Below, piece by piece: positions 57,729 to 64,000 of a stretch of 64,000 nt of DNA. Below the pieces are notes generated by a model that worked only from the letters and a program-made list of their open reading frames with translations, ran no database searches and was not told the DNA's origin. The position numbers and the translations under genes are program-made. Location of the stretch: positions 1,798,001 through 1,862,000 of the forward strand of contig NZ_LR134352.1 of NCBI RefSeq assembly GCF_900637185.1, given 5' to 3'. This DNA comes from Nocardia asteroides. Lineage in GTDB: Bacteria > Actinomycetota > Actinomycetes > Mycobacteriales > Mycobacteriaceae. Positions within the stretch are counted from its first letter, which is position 1, and every line of letters starts with the position of its first letter.

Positions 57729-58373
57729 GTGACCGCGACGCAGGAGCAACGGCCGCGGCGCCGCTACGCCCCGCGCCTGCCGCCGCGGGAGCGGCGCGCC
57801 CAGCTGCTCGACGCCGCGTTCACCGTGCTCGGCCGGATGGAACTGCACGAGCTGAGCATGGAGGCCGTCGCCCAGGAGGCCGGCGTCGGAAAACCGGTGC
57901 TGTACACGGTGTTCAAGACCCGCGCCGAACTCGTCGAGGCGCTGCTGGAACGGGAACGCGAACGCGGGCTCGACCAGATCGCGGAAACCCTGCCCGCGGA
58001 CCTGCTCGACACCGACCCGATCGCGGCGGCCTCGGCCACGGTCGAGGCGTTCGTCGGAGTGGCGCTGGCGAACCCCACCCGCTGGCGGCTGATCCTGGCG
58101 ACGCCGTCGAGCGCGCCCGACGAATACCGCGCGGCCCTGCGCGCGGCCAGGGCCGATATCCTCGCCCGCGCCGAATCGCTGGTCCGCGTCGGGATCGCGA
58201 TGTCACCGCGCTGGGCGTCGATGGACGCGGGACTGCTGGCGAACTCCACCCTCACCGTCGCCGAGATGCTCGGCAGGCTGGCCGTCAGCGAGCCCGCGGA
58301 ATATCCGCGCGAACGGCTACAGGACTACGTGCGCTCGATCGTCACGCTGCTGGCGGGTACCGGCGGAGACTGA
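57729..58373 (+). CDS. TetR-family regulator
   Basis: A 214-residue repressor. The N-terminal HTH (about 18-62: RRAQLLDAAFTVLGRMELHE, MEAVAQEAGVGKPVLYTVF) is of TetR type, and the C-terminal ligand domain is all-helical. GTG 57729 has AGGAGG upstream. It most likely controls the divergent MpaB-like gene and itself. The ligand is unknown. Its stop lies 3 bases before the end of convergent metX, leaving no room for a terminator. Confidence 0.9.
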   Translation: MTATQEQRPRRRYAPRLPPRERRAQLLDAAFTVLGRMELHELSMEAVAQEAGVGKPVLYTVFKTRAELVEALLERERERGLDQIAETLPADLLDTDPIAAASATVEAFVGVALANPTRWRLILATPSSAPDEYRAALRAARADILARAESLVRVGIAMSPRWASMDAGLLANSTLTVAEMLGRLAVSEPAEYPRERLQDYVRSIVTLLAGTGGD

Positions 58374-58376
58374 GGT

Positions 58377-59525
58377 TCAGCGGTTCTCGCGGGCCAGCCG
58401 CATGGTCTCGGTGAGCAGCTTGGACACCGCGGCGGCCTCGGTGAGGAAGCCGTCGTGGCCGTCGCGGGAGTGCACGATCTCGAGTCCGGCGCAGCCGGGC
58501 AGATGCTCGGCCAGCTCGGCCTGGGTGTGCAGGGGGTAGAGCCGGTCGGAGTCGACACCGCCCACCACCACGGGCACCGGCGTGGAGGCCAGGGCCGCCG
58601 CGATGCCGCCGCGGCCGCGGCCGATGTCGTGCCGGTTCATGGTCTCGCTGAGCAGCACATAGGTGGCCGGGTCGAAGCGCTGCACCAGCTTCTCGGCCTG
58701 GTGCTCGAGGTAGCTCTGCACCGCGTAGCGGCCGCCGGTCCACGGATCCTCGTCGCCCTGGGGCTGATTGGTGAAGCGGTGGTCCAGCTCGCCCTCGGTG
58801 CGGTAGGTCAGGTGCGCGATCCGGCGGGCCAGGCCCATGCCGGTCATCGGCGCGCGGCCGGTGCCGTGATAGTCGCCGCCCTGCCAGTCGGGGTCGGCCG
58901 TGATGACGGCCATCTGGGTGGTCTGGGTGCCGATCTGGTCGGCGGTGGCGCGCGCGCCGACGGCGAGCACCAGCGCGGCGGACACCCGCTGCGGCTGCCC
59001 GACGATCCACTCCAGCACCCGCATGCCACCCATCGACCCGCCGACGACGGCGGCCAGCCGCTCGACCCCGATCAGGTCGAGCAGCTGCGCCTCGGCGTTC
59101 ACCTGGTCGCGGATGGTCAGGTCGGGAAAGCGCGAACCCCACGGCGCGCCGTCGGGCGCGGGCGTGGACGGCCCGGTGCTGCCCTTACAGCCGCCGAGCA
59201 CATTGGTCGCGACGACACACCATTCGTCGGTGTCGATCGGCGCGCCGGGCCCGACCATGCCCTCCCACCAGCCGGGCTGGGCGTTGTCCGCGCTCGCGAT
59301 GACATGGGAGTCACCGGTGAGCGCGTGCTCGACCAGCACCACGTTGTCGAGGGTGGGCGAGAGCTCGCCCCAGCGCTGCACCGCCAGCCGCACATCGGGG
59401 ACGACGGCGCCGTTCTCCAGCGCCACATCCCCGATGGCGACCACGCCGAGTCGCCCGTCCGGCGGTGGCAGCAGGGCCACTCCGGTCGCGGGACGGGTGA
59501 TCGGCGATTCGGTGCTCACAGTCAC
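58377..59525 (-). CDS. metXA: homoserine O-acetyltransferase
   Basis: Acetylates homoserine with acetyl-CoA, the first committed step to methionine. It has 382 residues. The alpha/beta-hydrolase fold has its catalytic serine in [14 protein letters not shown] near residue 165. The family block [15 protein letters not shown] and the catalytic histidine in [11 protein letters not shown] are present. GTG 59525 overlaps the metY stop by 4 bases (GTGA), so it is the second gene of the metYX operon under the riboswitch. Confidence 0.95.
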   Translation of the reverse strand: MTVSTESPITRPATGVALLPPPDGRLGVVAIGDVALENGAVVPDVRLAVQRWGELSPTLDNVVLVEHALTGDSHVIASADNAQPGWWEGMVGPGAPIDTDEWCVVATNVLGGCKGSTGPSTPAPDGAPWGSRFPDLTIRDQVNAEAQLLDLIGVERLAAVVGGSMGGMRVLEWIVGQPQRVSAALVLAVGARATADQIGTQTTQMAVITADPDWQGGDYHGTGRAPMTGMGLARRIAHLTYRTEGELDHRFTNQPQGDEDPWTGGRYAVQSYLEHQAEKLVQRFDPATYVLLSETMNRHDIGRGRGGIAAALASTPVPVVVGGVDSDRLYPLHTQAELAEHLPGCAGLEIVHSRDGHDGFLTEAAAVSKLLTETMRLARENR

Positions 59526-60838
59526 GTGTTCGCCGCCGCGAATCCGGCGCGCAGATCCGCCAGGATGTCGTCGATTCCCTCGATGCCGACGGCGAGCCGG
59601 ACCAGCCCCGGGGTGACGCCGGAGGCCAGCTGCTCCTCGGGCGTCAACTGCGAGTGCGTGGTGGACGCCGGGTGAATCACGAGAGAACGCACATCACCGA
59701 TGTTAGCGACATGGCTGTGGAGGCTGAGAGCGTCCACGAACTTCTTGCCCGCATCGACACCGCCCGCCAGTTCGAACGAGACGATCGCGCCCGCGCCCTT
59801 GGGCGCCAGCTGCTTGATCCGCGCGTGCCACGGCGAGGTCTCCAGCCCGGCGTAGTGCACCGCGTCGACGCCCGGCTGCTCGGCCACGAACTTCGCCACC
59901 GCCTCGGCGTTGGCCACGTGCCGCTCGACCCGCAGGCTCAGCGTCTCGATGCCCTGCGCGATGAGGAAGGCGTTGAACGGCGAGACCGCCGCGCCCAGGT
60001 CGCGCAGCAGCTGCACGCGGGCCTTGAGCGCGAACGCGGGCGCGCCGAGGTCGGCGAAGACCGCGCCGTGGTAGCTCGGGTCGGGCTCGGTGAAACCGGG
60101 GAAGCGGGCGTTGCCGTCGGCGTCGCGCACGGTCCAGTCGAAGGTGCCACCGTCGACGATCACACCCGCGACCGCCGCGCCGTGGCCGCCGAGGTACTTC
60201 GTCGCCGAGTGCACGACGATGTCGGCGCCGTGGGCCAGCGGCTGGATCAGGTACGGGGTCGCGACGGTGTTGTCGACGATCAGCGGGATGCCCGCGTTGT
60301 GCGCCACCTCGGCGATGCCGGGGATGTCGAACACCGCGCTGCTCGGGTTGGCGATGGTCTCGCCGTAGAAGGCCTTGGTGTTGGGCCGGATCGCGGCCTG
60401 CCACTGCGCCAGGTCGTCGGGATCCTCGACGAAGGACACCTCGATGCCGAGCTTGGGCAGCGAGTAGTGGAACAGGTTGTACGTGCCGCCGTAGAGGTGC
60501 GGGCTGGACACGATGTGGTCACCGGCGCTCGCCAGGTTCAGGATCGCGTAGGTCTCGGCGGCCTGGCCGGAGGCCAGCAGCAGCGCCGCGACGCCACCCT
60601 CGAGCGCGGCGACGCGCTGCTCGACCGCGTCCTGGGTGGGGTTCATGATCCGGGTGTAGATGTTGCCCGGCTCTGCCAGACCGAACAGCGCGGCGGCGTG
60701 ATCGGTGTCGCGGAAGGTGTAGGAGGTGGTCTGGTAGATCGGCAGTGCCCGCGCGTTGGTGGTCGCGTCGGGAGCCTGGCCCGCGTGGATCTGCTTGGTC
60801 TCGAACGACCAGTTCTCGGGCAGGGCAGAGTCGGACAT
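59522..60838 (-). CDS. metY: O-acetylhomoserine sulfhydrylase
   Basis: A PLP enzyme of 438 residues that makes homocysteine from O-acetylhomoserine and sulfide (direct sulfhydrylation). It shows [42 protein letters not shown] and the PLP lysine in [13 protein letters not shown] near residue 210. ATG 60838 has TGGAG 9 bases upstream and gives the family N-terminus; the in-frame extension to GTG 60904 is not credible. Its leader holds a polycysteine short ORF and a SAM-IV-type riboswitch, so it should respond to SAM and possibly to cysteine supply. Confidence 0.95.
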   Translation of the reverse strand: MSDSALPENWSFETKQIHAGQAPDATTNARALPIYQTTSYTFRDTDHAAALFGLAEPGNIYTRIMNPTQDAVEQRVAALEGGVAALLLASGQAAETYAILNLASAGDHIVSSPHLYGGTYNLFHYSLPKLGIEVSFVEDPDDLAQWQAAIRPNTKAFYGETIANPSSAVFDIPGIAEVAHNAGIPLIVDNTVATPYLIQPLAHGADIVVHSATKYLGGHGAAVAGVIVDGGTFDWTVRDADGNARFPGFTEPDPSYHGAVFADLGAPAFALKARVQLLRDLGAAVSPFNAFLIAQGIETLSLRVERHVANAEAVAKFVAEQPGVDAVHYAGLETSPWHARIKQLAPKGAGAIVSFELAGGVDAGKKFVDALSLHSHVANIGDVRSLVIHPASTTHSQLTPEEQLASGVTPGLVRLAVGIEGIDDILADLRAGFAAANT

Positions 60839-60873
60839 GTTTGTGCTCCAGGGTTGTTCGCCGGGGAATCGCG

Positions 60874-60906
60874 TCAGATGGGTTGGATCGACGGACAACA
60901 ACACAT
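60874..60906 (-). CDS. polycysteine leader peptide MCCCPSIQPI
   Basis: A ten-codon ORF: ATG TGT TGT TGT, then PSIQPI and TGA. It has a strong ribosome site, AGGAGG, 5 bases before the ATG (60912-60917), better than that of metY. Three consecutive Cys codons would make ribosomes stall when charged Cys-tRNA is scarce. Polycysteine short ORFs acting as cysteine-responsive attenuators are known in mycobacteria. It lies between the riboswitch and metY (35 bases after its stop), so it can pass on both signals. The role here is inference from position and codons. Confidence 0.7.
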   Translation of the reverse strand: MCCCPSIQPI

Positions 60907-60914
60907 GGGGGCCT

Positions 60915-61030
60915 CCTGCGGTGCGCGCTTGCCCTCGACCTTCGAGAGCCCGGTCATCACCCGGAGCACCCCACCGCAGCTGGAGGGTTGCCGACCAGCG
61001 AGCCGGGGCTTGGCGCTGGTACTCATGACC
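60915..61030 (-). ncRNA. SAM-IV-type riboswitch controlling metY-metX
   Basis: An RNA leader with the hallmark core of SAM-I/IV aptamers in the actinobacterial form: P1 arms GGTCAT (61025-61030) and ATGACC (60952-60957), GAGTACCAGCGCCAAGCCCC, CGCTGGTCGGCAACCC, GGTGGGGTGCTCCGGGTGATGACC, then a downstream CTCGA/TCGAG hairpin and GGCAAGCGCGC. CTGCGGTG in the core (60972-60979) is exactly complementary to CACCGCAG (60916-60923), which overlaps the AGGAGG of the leader peptide. SAM binding could therefore hide that ribosome site. Expected effect: less metYX when SAM is high. Confidence 0.88.
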
Positions 61031-61093
61031 TTGCCGTCATGTTAACCGGCCGTCGTGTCCGCGCGGAAACTTCCCCCGGTTTCGTCGCCTGGA

Positions 61094-61828
61094 TCACTGT
61101 CCCGTCGGTGTGCCGGGCGTCGGCGTGTCGGTGTCCGGCGGCGCACCGCAGATGCGGCGGAGCTCGTGATACGCCCGCAGGATGGCGGTCCTGGTGACCT
61201 GCGCGGCGGCCTGCGGTGTCGAGCTCAGCAGCGCGTCCTCGACGCCGACCAGCGACAGATGGCACAGCATCTGCCAGGTGCCCGCCACCAGCCGCACCGA
61301 GAAGTCCTCCGCGCCGGTCCCCATCCGCTCGGCCAGCTCGGCGCACACCGCGACGTTCTTCTTCTCCGCGTACTCGAGCGCGCGGGCGTTCACGGCCTGG
61401 CTGGTTCGCATGATCCGCTGCATCTGCAGGAACTGGCGCAGGAAGCGCACGCCGTCCGCGTCGGCCTCGGCGTCGACCACGTGCAGATAGGCGCCGCACA
61501 GCGCCCGCAGTTCGTTGCCGGTGCGCGGCTGCCGGGCCAGCGCGCTCGCCACGGAGATACCGAAGTCGTCGATGGGCGCGAGGACGATGTCCTCCTTCAT
61601 CGGGAAGTACCGGTTGACCGTGCGGGGGGAGACGTCGGCGCCGGCGGCGATCTGCTCGACCGTCGTCGCGTCGAATCCCTGGGTGTCGCACAGGCTCAGC
61701 CCGATGTCGACGATCGCGGCCCTGGTCTGCTGCTTCTTGCGTTCCCGCAGGCCAGGGGTCTGGCGGGCGGGAGGCGCGGCCGGGTCGGTCGTCCGGTCCG
61801 CGCTGATCGGAGGGGTCGAGTCCAGCAT
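61094..61828 (-). CDS. TetR-family repressor of the adjacent exporter
   Basis: A 244-residue TetR regulator. The HTH at about 32-80 contains RAAIVDIGLSLCDTQGFDATTVEQIAAGADVS (split in the middle of the helix pair) and PRTVNRYFPMKEDIV. The C-terminal domain is helical (FLRQFLQMQRIMRTSQAVNARALEY in two helices). It diverges from an MFS exporter across 125 bases. Repression relieved by an exporter substrate is the usual arrangement and is inferred here. Confidence 0.9.
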   Translation of the reverse strand: MLDSTPPISADRTTDPAAPPARQTPGLRERKKQQTRAAIVDIGLSLCDTQGFDATTVEQIAAGADVSPRTVNRYFPMKEDIVLAPIDDFGISVASALARQPRTGNELRALCGAYLHVVDAEADADGVRFLRQFLQMQRIMRTSQAVNARALEYAEKKNVAVCAELAERMGTGAEDFSVRLVAGTWQMLCHLSLVGVEDALLSSTPQAAAQVTRTAILRAYHELRRICGAPPDTDTPTPGTPTGQ

Positions 61829-61890
61829 CTGTCCAGCTTACCGTCCAGTCTGTCCACTTACGTCAAATGGCGCAGTCAGACATTTTGCTC

Positions 61891-61920
61891 TTGACGCCAA
61901 TTGTCTCACGGTGCCAGGAT
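61891..61920 (+). promoter_or_regulatory. promoter of the MFS exporter
   Basis: TTGACG (61891-61896), 18-base spacer, CAGGAT (61915-61920). The -35 is strong and the -10 is weak. The surrounding TTACGTCAAATGGCG and CTTGACGCCAATTG share a GTCAA/TTGAC inverted core, a possible TetR site. Confidence 0.45.
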
Positions 61921-61953
61921 TGTGCCGAGCCTTCGAGTGACTAGGAGTCCGCG

Positions 61954-63447
61954 GTGACCGGCACCGAGACAGACGCGAAAACAACTGAGAAACAACAGGA
62001 TTCGAGACGATGGTGGGCGCTGGCCGTGCTCGCCTCCGCGCAGCTGATGGTGATCCTCGACGCCACCGTCGTGACGATCGCGCTGCCGTTCGCCCAGAAA
62101 GACCTCGGCATCAGCGAGGGTGACAAACAGTGGGCGCTCACCGCCTACACGCTGATCTTCGGCGGTCTGCTGCTGCTCGGCGGCCGGATGGCCGACTACC
62201 TCGGGCGCAGGCGGATCTTCTTGATCGGCCTGGTCGGCTTCGCCGCCGCGTCGGCACTGGCCGGACTGGCCCAGGACGGGTTGCAGCTGTTCCTCGGCCG
62301 CGGTCTGCAGGGCGCGTTCGCCGCGCTGCTGGCACCCTCGGCGCTGTCGCTGCTGTCGGTGACGTTCACCGACGTGAAGGAGCGGGCCCGCGCGTTCGCG
62401 GTCTTCGCCGGCATCTCGGCGGGCGGTGTCGCGTTCGGATTGATCGTGGGCGGCGCGCTCACCGAGTACGTGTCGTGGCGCTGGACGCTGCTGATGAACA
62501 CTCCGGTGGCGATCGTCGCGCTGCTCGGCGCGCTGGCGGTGATCGTGCGCGACGTGCCGGTCCCGCGGGTCGGCGGGTACGACCTGCCGGGGGCCGTCAC
62601 CGTGACGCTGGGTCTGGTGTCGATCGTGTACGGATTCAGCCGGGCCGCCGAGGACGGCTGGCTCGCGGGCAGCACGCTGGGCCTGCTGGGCGTGGGTTTC
62701 GCGCTGCTGATCGCGTTCGTCGTCATCGAGGCGCGCACGGCGAATCCGCTCCTGCCGCTGCGCATTCCGGGCGAGATCAACCGGGGCGGCGCCTTGCTGG
62801 CCGCGCTGCTGATCCCGATCGCCATGTTCGCGATGTTCCTGTTCCTGAGCTTCTACTACCAGAACACGCTGGGCTATTCGCCACTGAAGGCGGGCATCGC
62901 GTTCCTGCCGTTCCCGGTGGGCATCGCGGTCTCGGCCGGTGTCACCAGCGCGCTGATGCCCAAGCTCGGGCCGCGCCCGCTCATGGTCGTCGGCGCGCTG
63001 CTCGGCACCGTCGGCCTGCTGTGGCTTGCTCAGCTCGGCTACGGCGACGGATACGCGCTGAGCGTGCTGCCCGCGCAGCTGCTCATCGCGCTCGGCATGG
63101 GGCCGCTGTTCGTCGGCATGCAGGCGGTGGCATTGCACCAGGTCGACGCCGAGGATTCCGGCGTGGCGAGCGCCCTGCTCAACGCCGCCCAGCAGGTCGG
63201 CGGGGCGGTCGGCACCGCGCTGCTGACGACGCTGTCGGTGCAGGCGGCCAAGGACTACGCGGCCGAGAACCCGGCCGTCGACCACCTGCTCGAGCGGGCC
63301 TCGATCCACAGCTACGACGTCGCGTTCTATGTCGGCGCCGGGTTCTTCCTGGTCGCCGCCGTGGTGATCGCGGTGATGATCAGGGACAAGCCGGAGAACT
63401 TGATCGAAGGCGACGAACACGCCACCCGGGTGCCGATCGCGGTCTGA
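61954..63447 (+). CDS. MFS drug exporter, DHA2 (14-helix) family
   Basis: A 497-residue proton-driven exporter with 14 predicted membrane helices. Motif C/D1-type signature LDATVVTIALP is in helix 1, and the MFS loop motif GGRMADYLGRRR is between helices 2 and 3. GRGLQGAFAALLAPSALSLL follows, and AAQQVGGAVGTALLTTL lies near the C-terminus. Substrate unknown (multidrug type). GTG 61954 has AGGAGTCC upstream. It diverges from its probable TetR repressor. Confidence 0.92.
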   Translation: MTGTETDAKTTEKQQDSRRWWALAVLASAQLMVILDATVVTIALPFAQKDLGISEGDKQWALTAYTLIFGGLLLLGGRMADYLGRRRIFLIGLVGFAAASALAGLAQDGLQLFLGRGLQGAFAALLAPSALSLLSVTFTDVKERARAFAVFAGISAGGVAFGLIVGGALTEYVSWRWTLLMNTPVAIVALLGALAVIVRDVPVPRVGGYDLPGAVTVTLGLVSIVYGFSRAAEDGWLAGSTLGLLGVGFALLIAFVVIEARTANPLLPLRIPGEINRGGALLAALLIPIAMFAMFLFLSFYYQNTLGYSPLKAGIAFLPFPVGIAVSAGVTSALMPKLGPRPLMVVGALLGTVGLLWLAQLGYGDGYALSVLPAQLLIALGMGPLFVGMQAVALHQVDAEDSGVASALLNAAQQVGGAVGTALLTTLSVQAAKDYAAENPAVDHLLERASIHSYDVAFYVGAGFFLVAAVVIAVMIRDKPENLIEGDEHATRVPIAV

Positions 63448-63456
63448 GTTCGATCA

Positions 63457-63494
63457 CCGGGCCCCGCATGCCGGTTTCGGCAGGCGGGGCCCGG
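63457..63494 (+). terminator. exporter terminator
   Basis: CCGGGCCCCGC / GCGGGGCCCGG with an inner GCCG/CGGC stem. It lies 9 bases after the exporter stop and has no T run. Confidence 0.75.
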
Positions 63495-63549
63495 GCGATC
63501 GCAAATCGTTCGCAAGTGGGCGCCAATCGGCCGCGGTCACGCTCTGTTC

Positions 63550-64000
63550 ATGACTATCGAGACCGCCGACGAGGCGAACAACACCGCGGCCGCGCCGCAT
63601 CCTGTCGACCGGGCGTCGAGCCCCGTCCCGCCGGGGAGTCGGGACCGGGGCCGCGCGGTGGTCCTCGCCGTGGGCGCGGCCCTGTGGGCGGCGGGCAACC
63701 TGATGCATCCGCTGGAACACGTCGAGTCCGCCGAGCAGGCGCCGACCTGGGCGGCCGCGCATCTCACCTTCGCCGTCGGCGCGGTGCTGATGGCCGTCGG
63801 GCTACCCGCGCTGGTCCGGGCGATCCGCAGGCCGGGCGACGCGGGGGCGGGCAGGATGCTCACCCTCGCGCACGGGTTGCTGTTCGCCGGGCTGGCGGTG
63901 GTGATCCCGATCGGGGCCTATCACGAGGTGTTCGTGAGCACCCATCTCGACCACCACGCCGCCGCCGAGATCTCCGACGCCTCGGCCGCCGTGCTCGCTC
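63550..64000 (+). CDS. membrane protein, cut off at the window edge
   Basis: The first 150 residues of a multi-pass membrane protein. A hydrophilic start (MTIETADEANNTAAAPHPVD) is followed by helices AVVLAVGAALWAAGNLM, AHLTFAVGAVLMAVGLPALV and LAHGLLFAGLAVVIPIGAY. Histidines recur near helix ends (MHPLEH, TLAHG, YHEVF, LDHHAA). No family is recognised. It continues beyond the window. Confidence 0.75.
   Translation, partial: MTIETADEANNTAAAPHPVDRASSPVPPGSRDRGRAVVLAVGAALWAAGNLMHPLEHVESAEQAPTWAAAHLTFAVGAVLMAVGLPALVRAIRRPGDAGAGRMLTLAHGLLFAGLAVVIPIGAYHEVFVSTHLDHHAAAEISDASAAVLA

Noticed and set aside
60839..60904. N-terminal extension of metY to GTG 60904
   Set aside because: The added residues do not match the family, they overlap the polycysteine ORF, and ATG 60838 has its own ribosome site.

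Overview
The window is high-GC DNA (strong G/C at third codon positions, many GTG and TTG starts) from an actinobacterium of the order Mycobacteriales. Nocardia or a close relative is the best guess. The basis is gene order: glmS - nnr - alr - tsaE/tsaB/rimI/tsaD - groES/groEL1 - whiB3 - sigD/rsdA - DUF5319 - guaB2/guaB3 - guaA - imuA'/imuB - dnaE2 - trmL - metX/metY follows the mycobacterial core backbone, with nocardial-type insertions. No database search was possible. Family calls rest on motifs and synteny recalled from knowledge.

Layout. 1-10.7 kb: a cut-off Ser/Thr kinase, an alpha/beta-hydrolase-like protein lacking its serine, glmS, a cupredoxin lipoprotein, then an overlapping run for NAD(P)HX repair, D-alanine synthesis and t6A tRNA modification. 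10.8-14.8 kb: a membrane Hsp70-like protein diverging from CIRCE-controlled groES-groEL1. 14.8-19.4 kb: a SigK-type sigma factor with a short anti-sigma factor that has no membrane segment, whiB3, and sigD with its membrane anti-sigma factor rsdA. 19.5-25.5 kb: GMP synthesis (guaB2, guaB3, guaA). 25.5-36 kb: a PspC/LiaF-like membrane protein and its likely PspC-histidine kinase/LuxR regulator pair, separated by an nSTAND1 NTPase/WD40 gene whose reading frame is broken near 28.23 kb, then a second kinase. 36-51.7 kb: the SOS mutasome imuA'-imuB and dnaE2 (frame broken near 48.5-48.6 kb), both with LexA boxes. Lying between them on the other strand are a three-gene TIR/membrane/beta-propeller cluster and an SDR gene. 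51.7-58.4 kb: an M48 peptidase, a DUF4349 lipoprotein, a VapBC-like pair, trmL, a nitroreductase with an HxlR regulator, and an MpaB-like protein with a TetR regulator. 58.4-61.0 kb: metY-metX behind a SAM-IV-type riboswitch and a short ORF with three consecutive cysteine codons. 61.1-64 kb: a TetR repressor diverging from a DHA2 drug exporter, and a cut-off membrane protein.

The most interesting parts are: (1) the TIR/beta-propeller triad at 39.7-46.4 kb, whose two propeller proteins share a membrane-linker-propeller layout with the nSTAND1 protein at 27.6-31.4 kb; (2) the stacked SAM riboswitch and polycysteine leader peptide in front of metYX; (3) tandem LexA boxes that put an unknown helical-repeat gene in the same SOS unit as dnaE2; (4) a membrane-free RskA-type anti-sigma factor. 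The two frame breaks fall in very GC-rich tracts, so sequencing error remains a live explanation for both.
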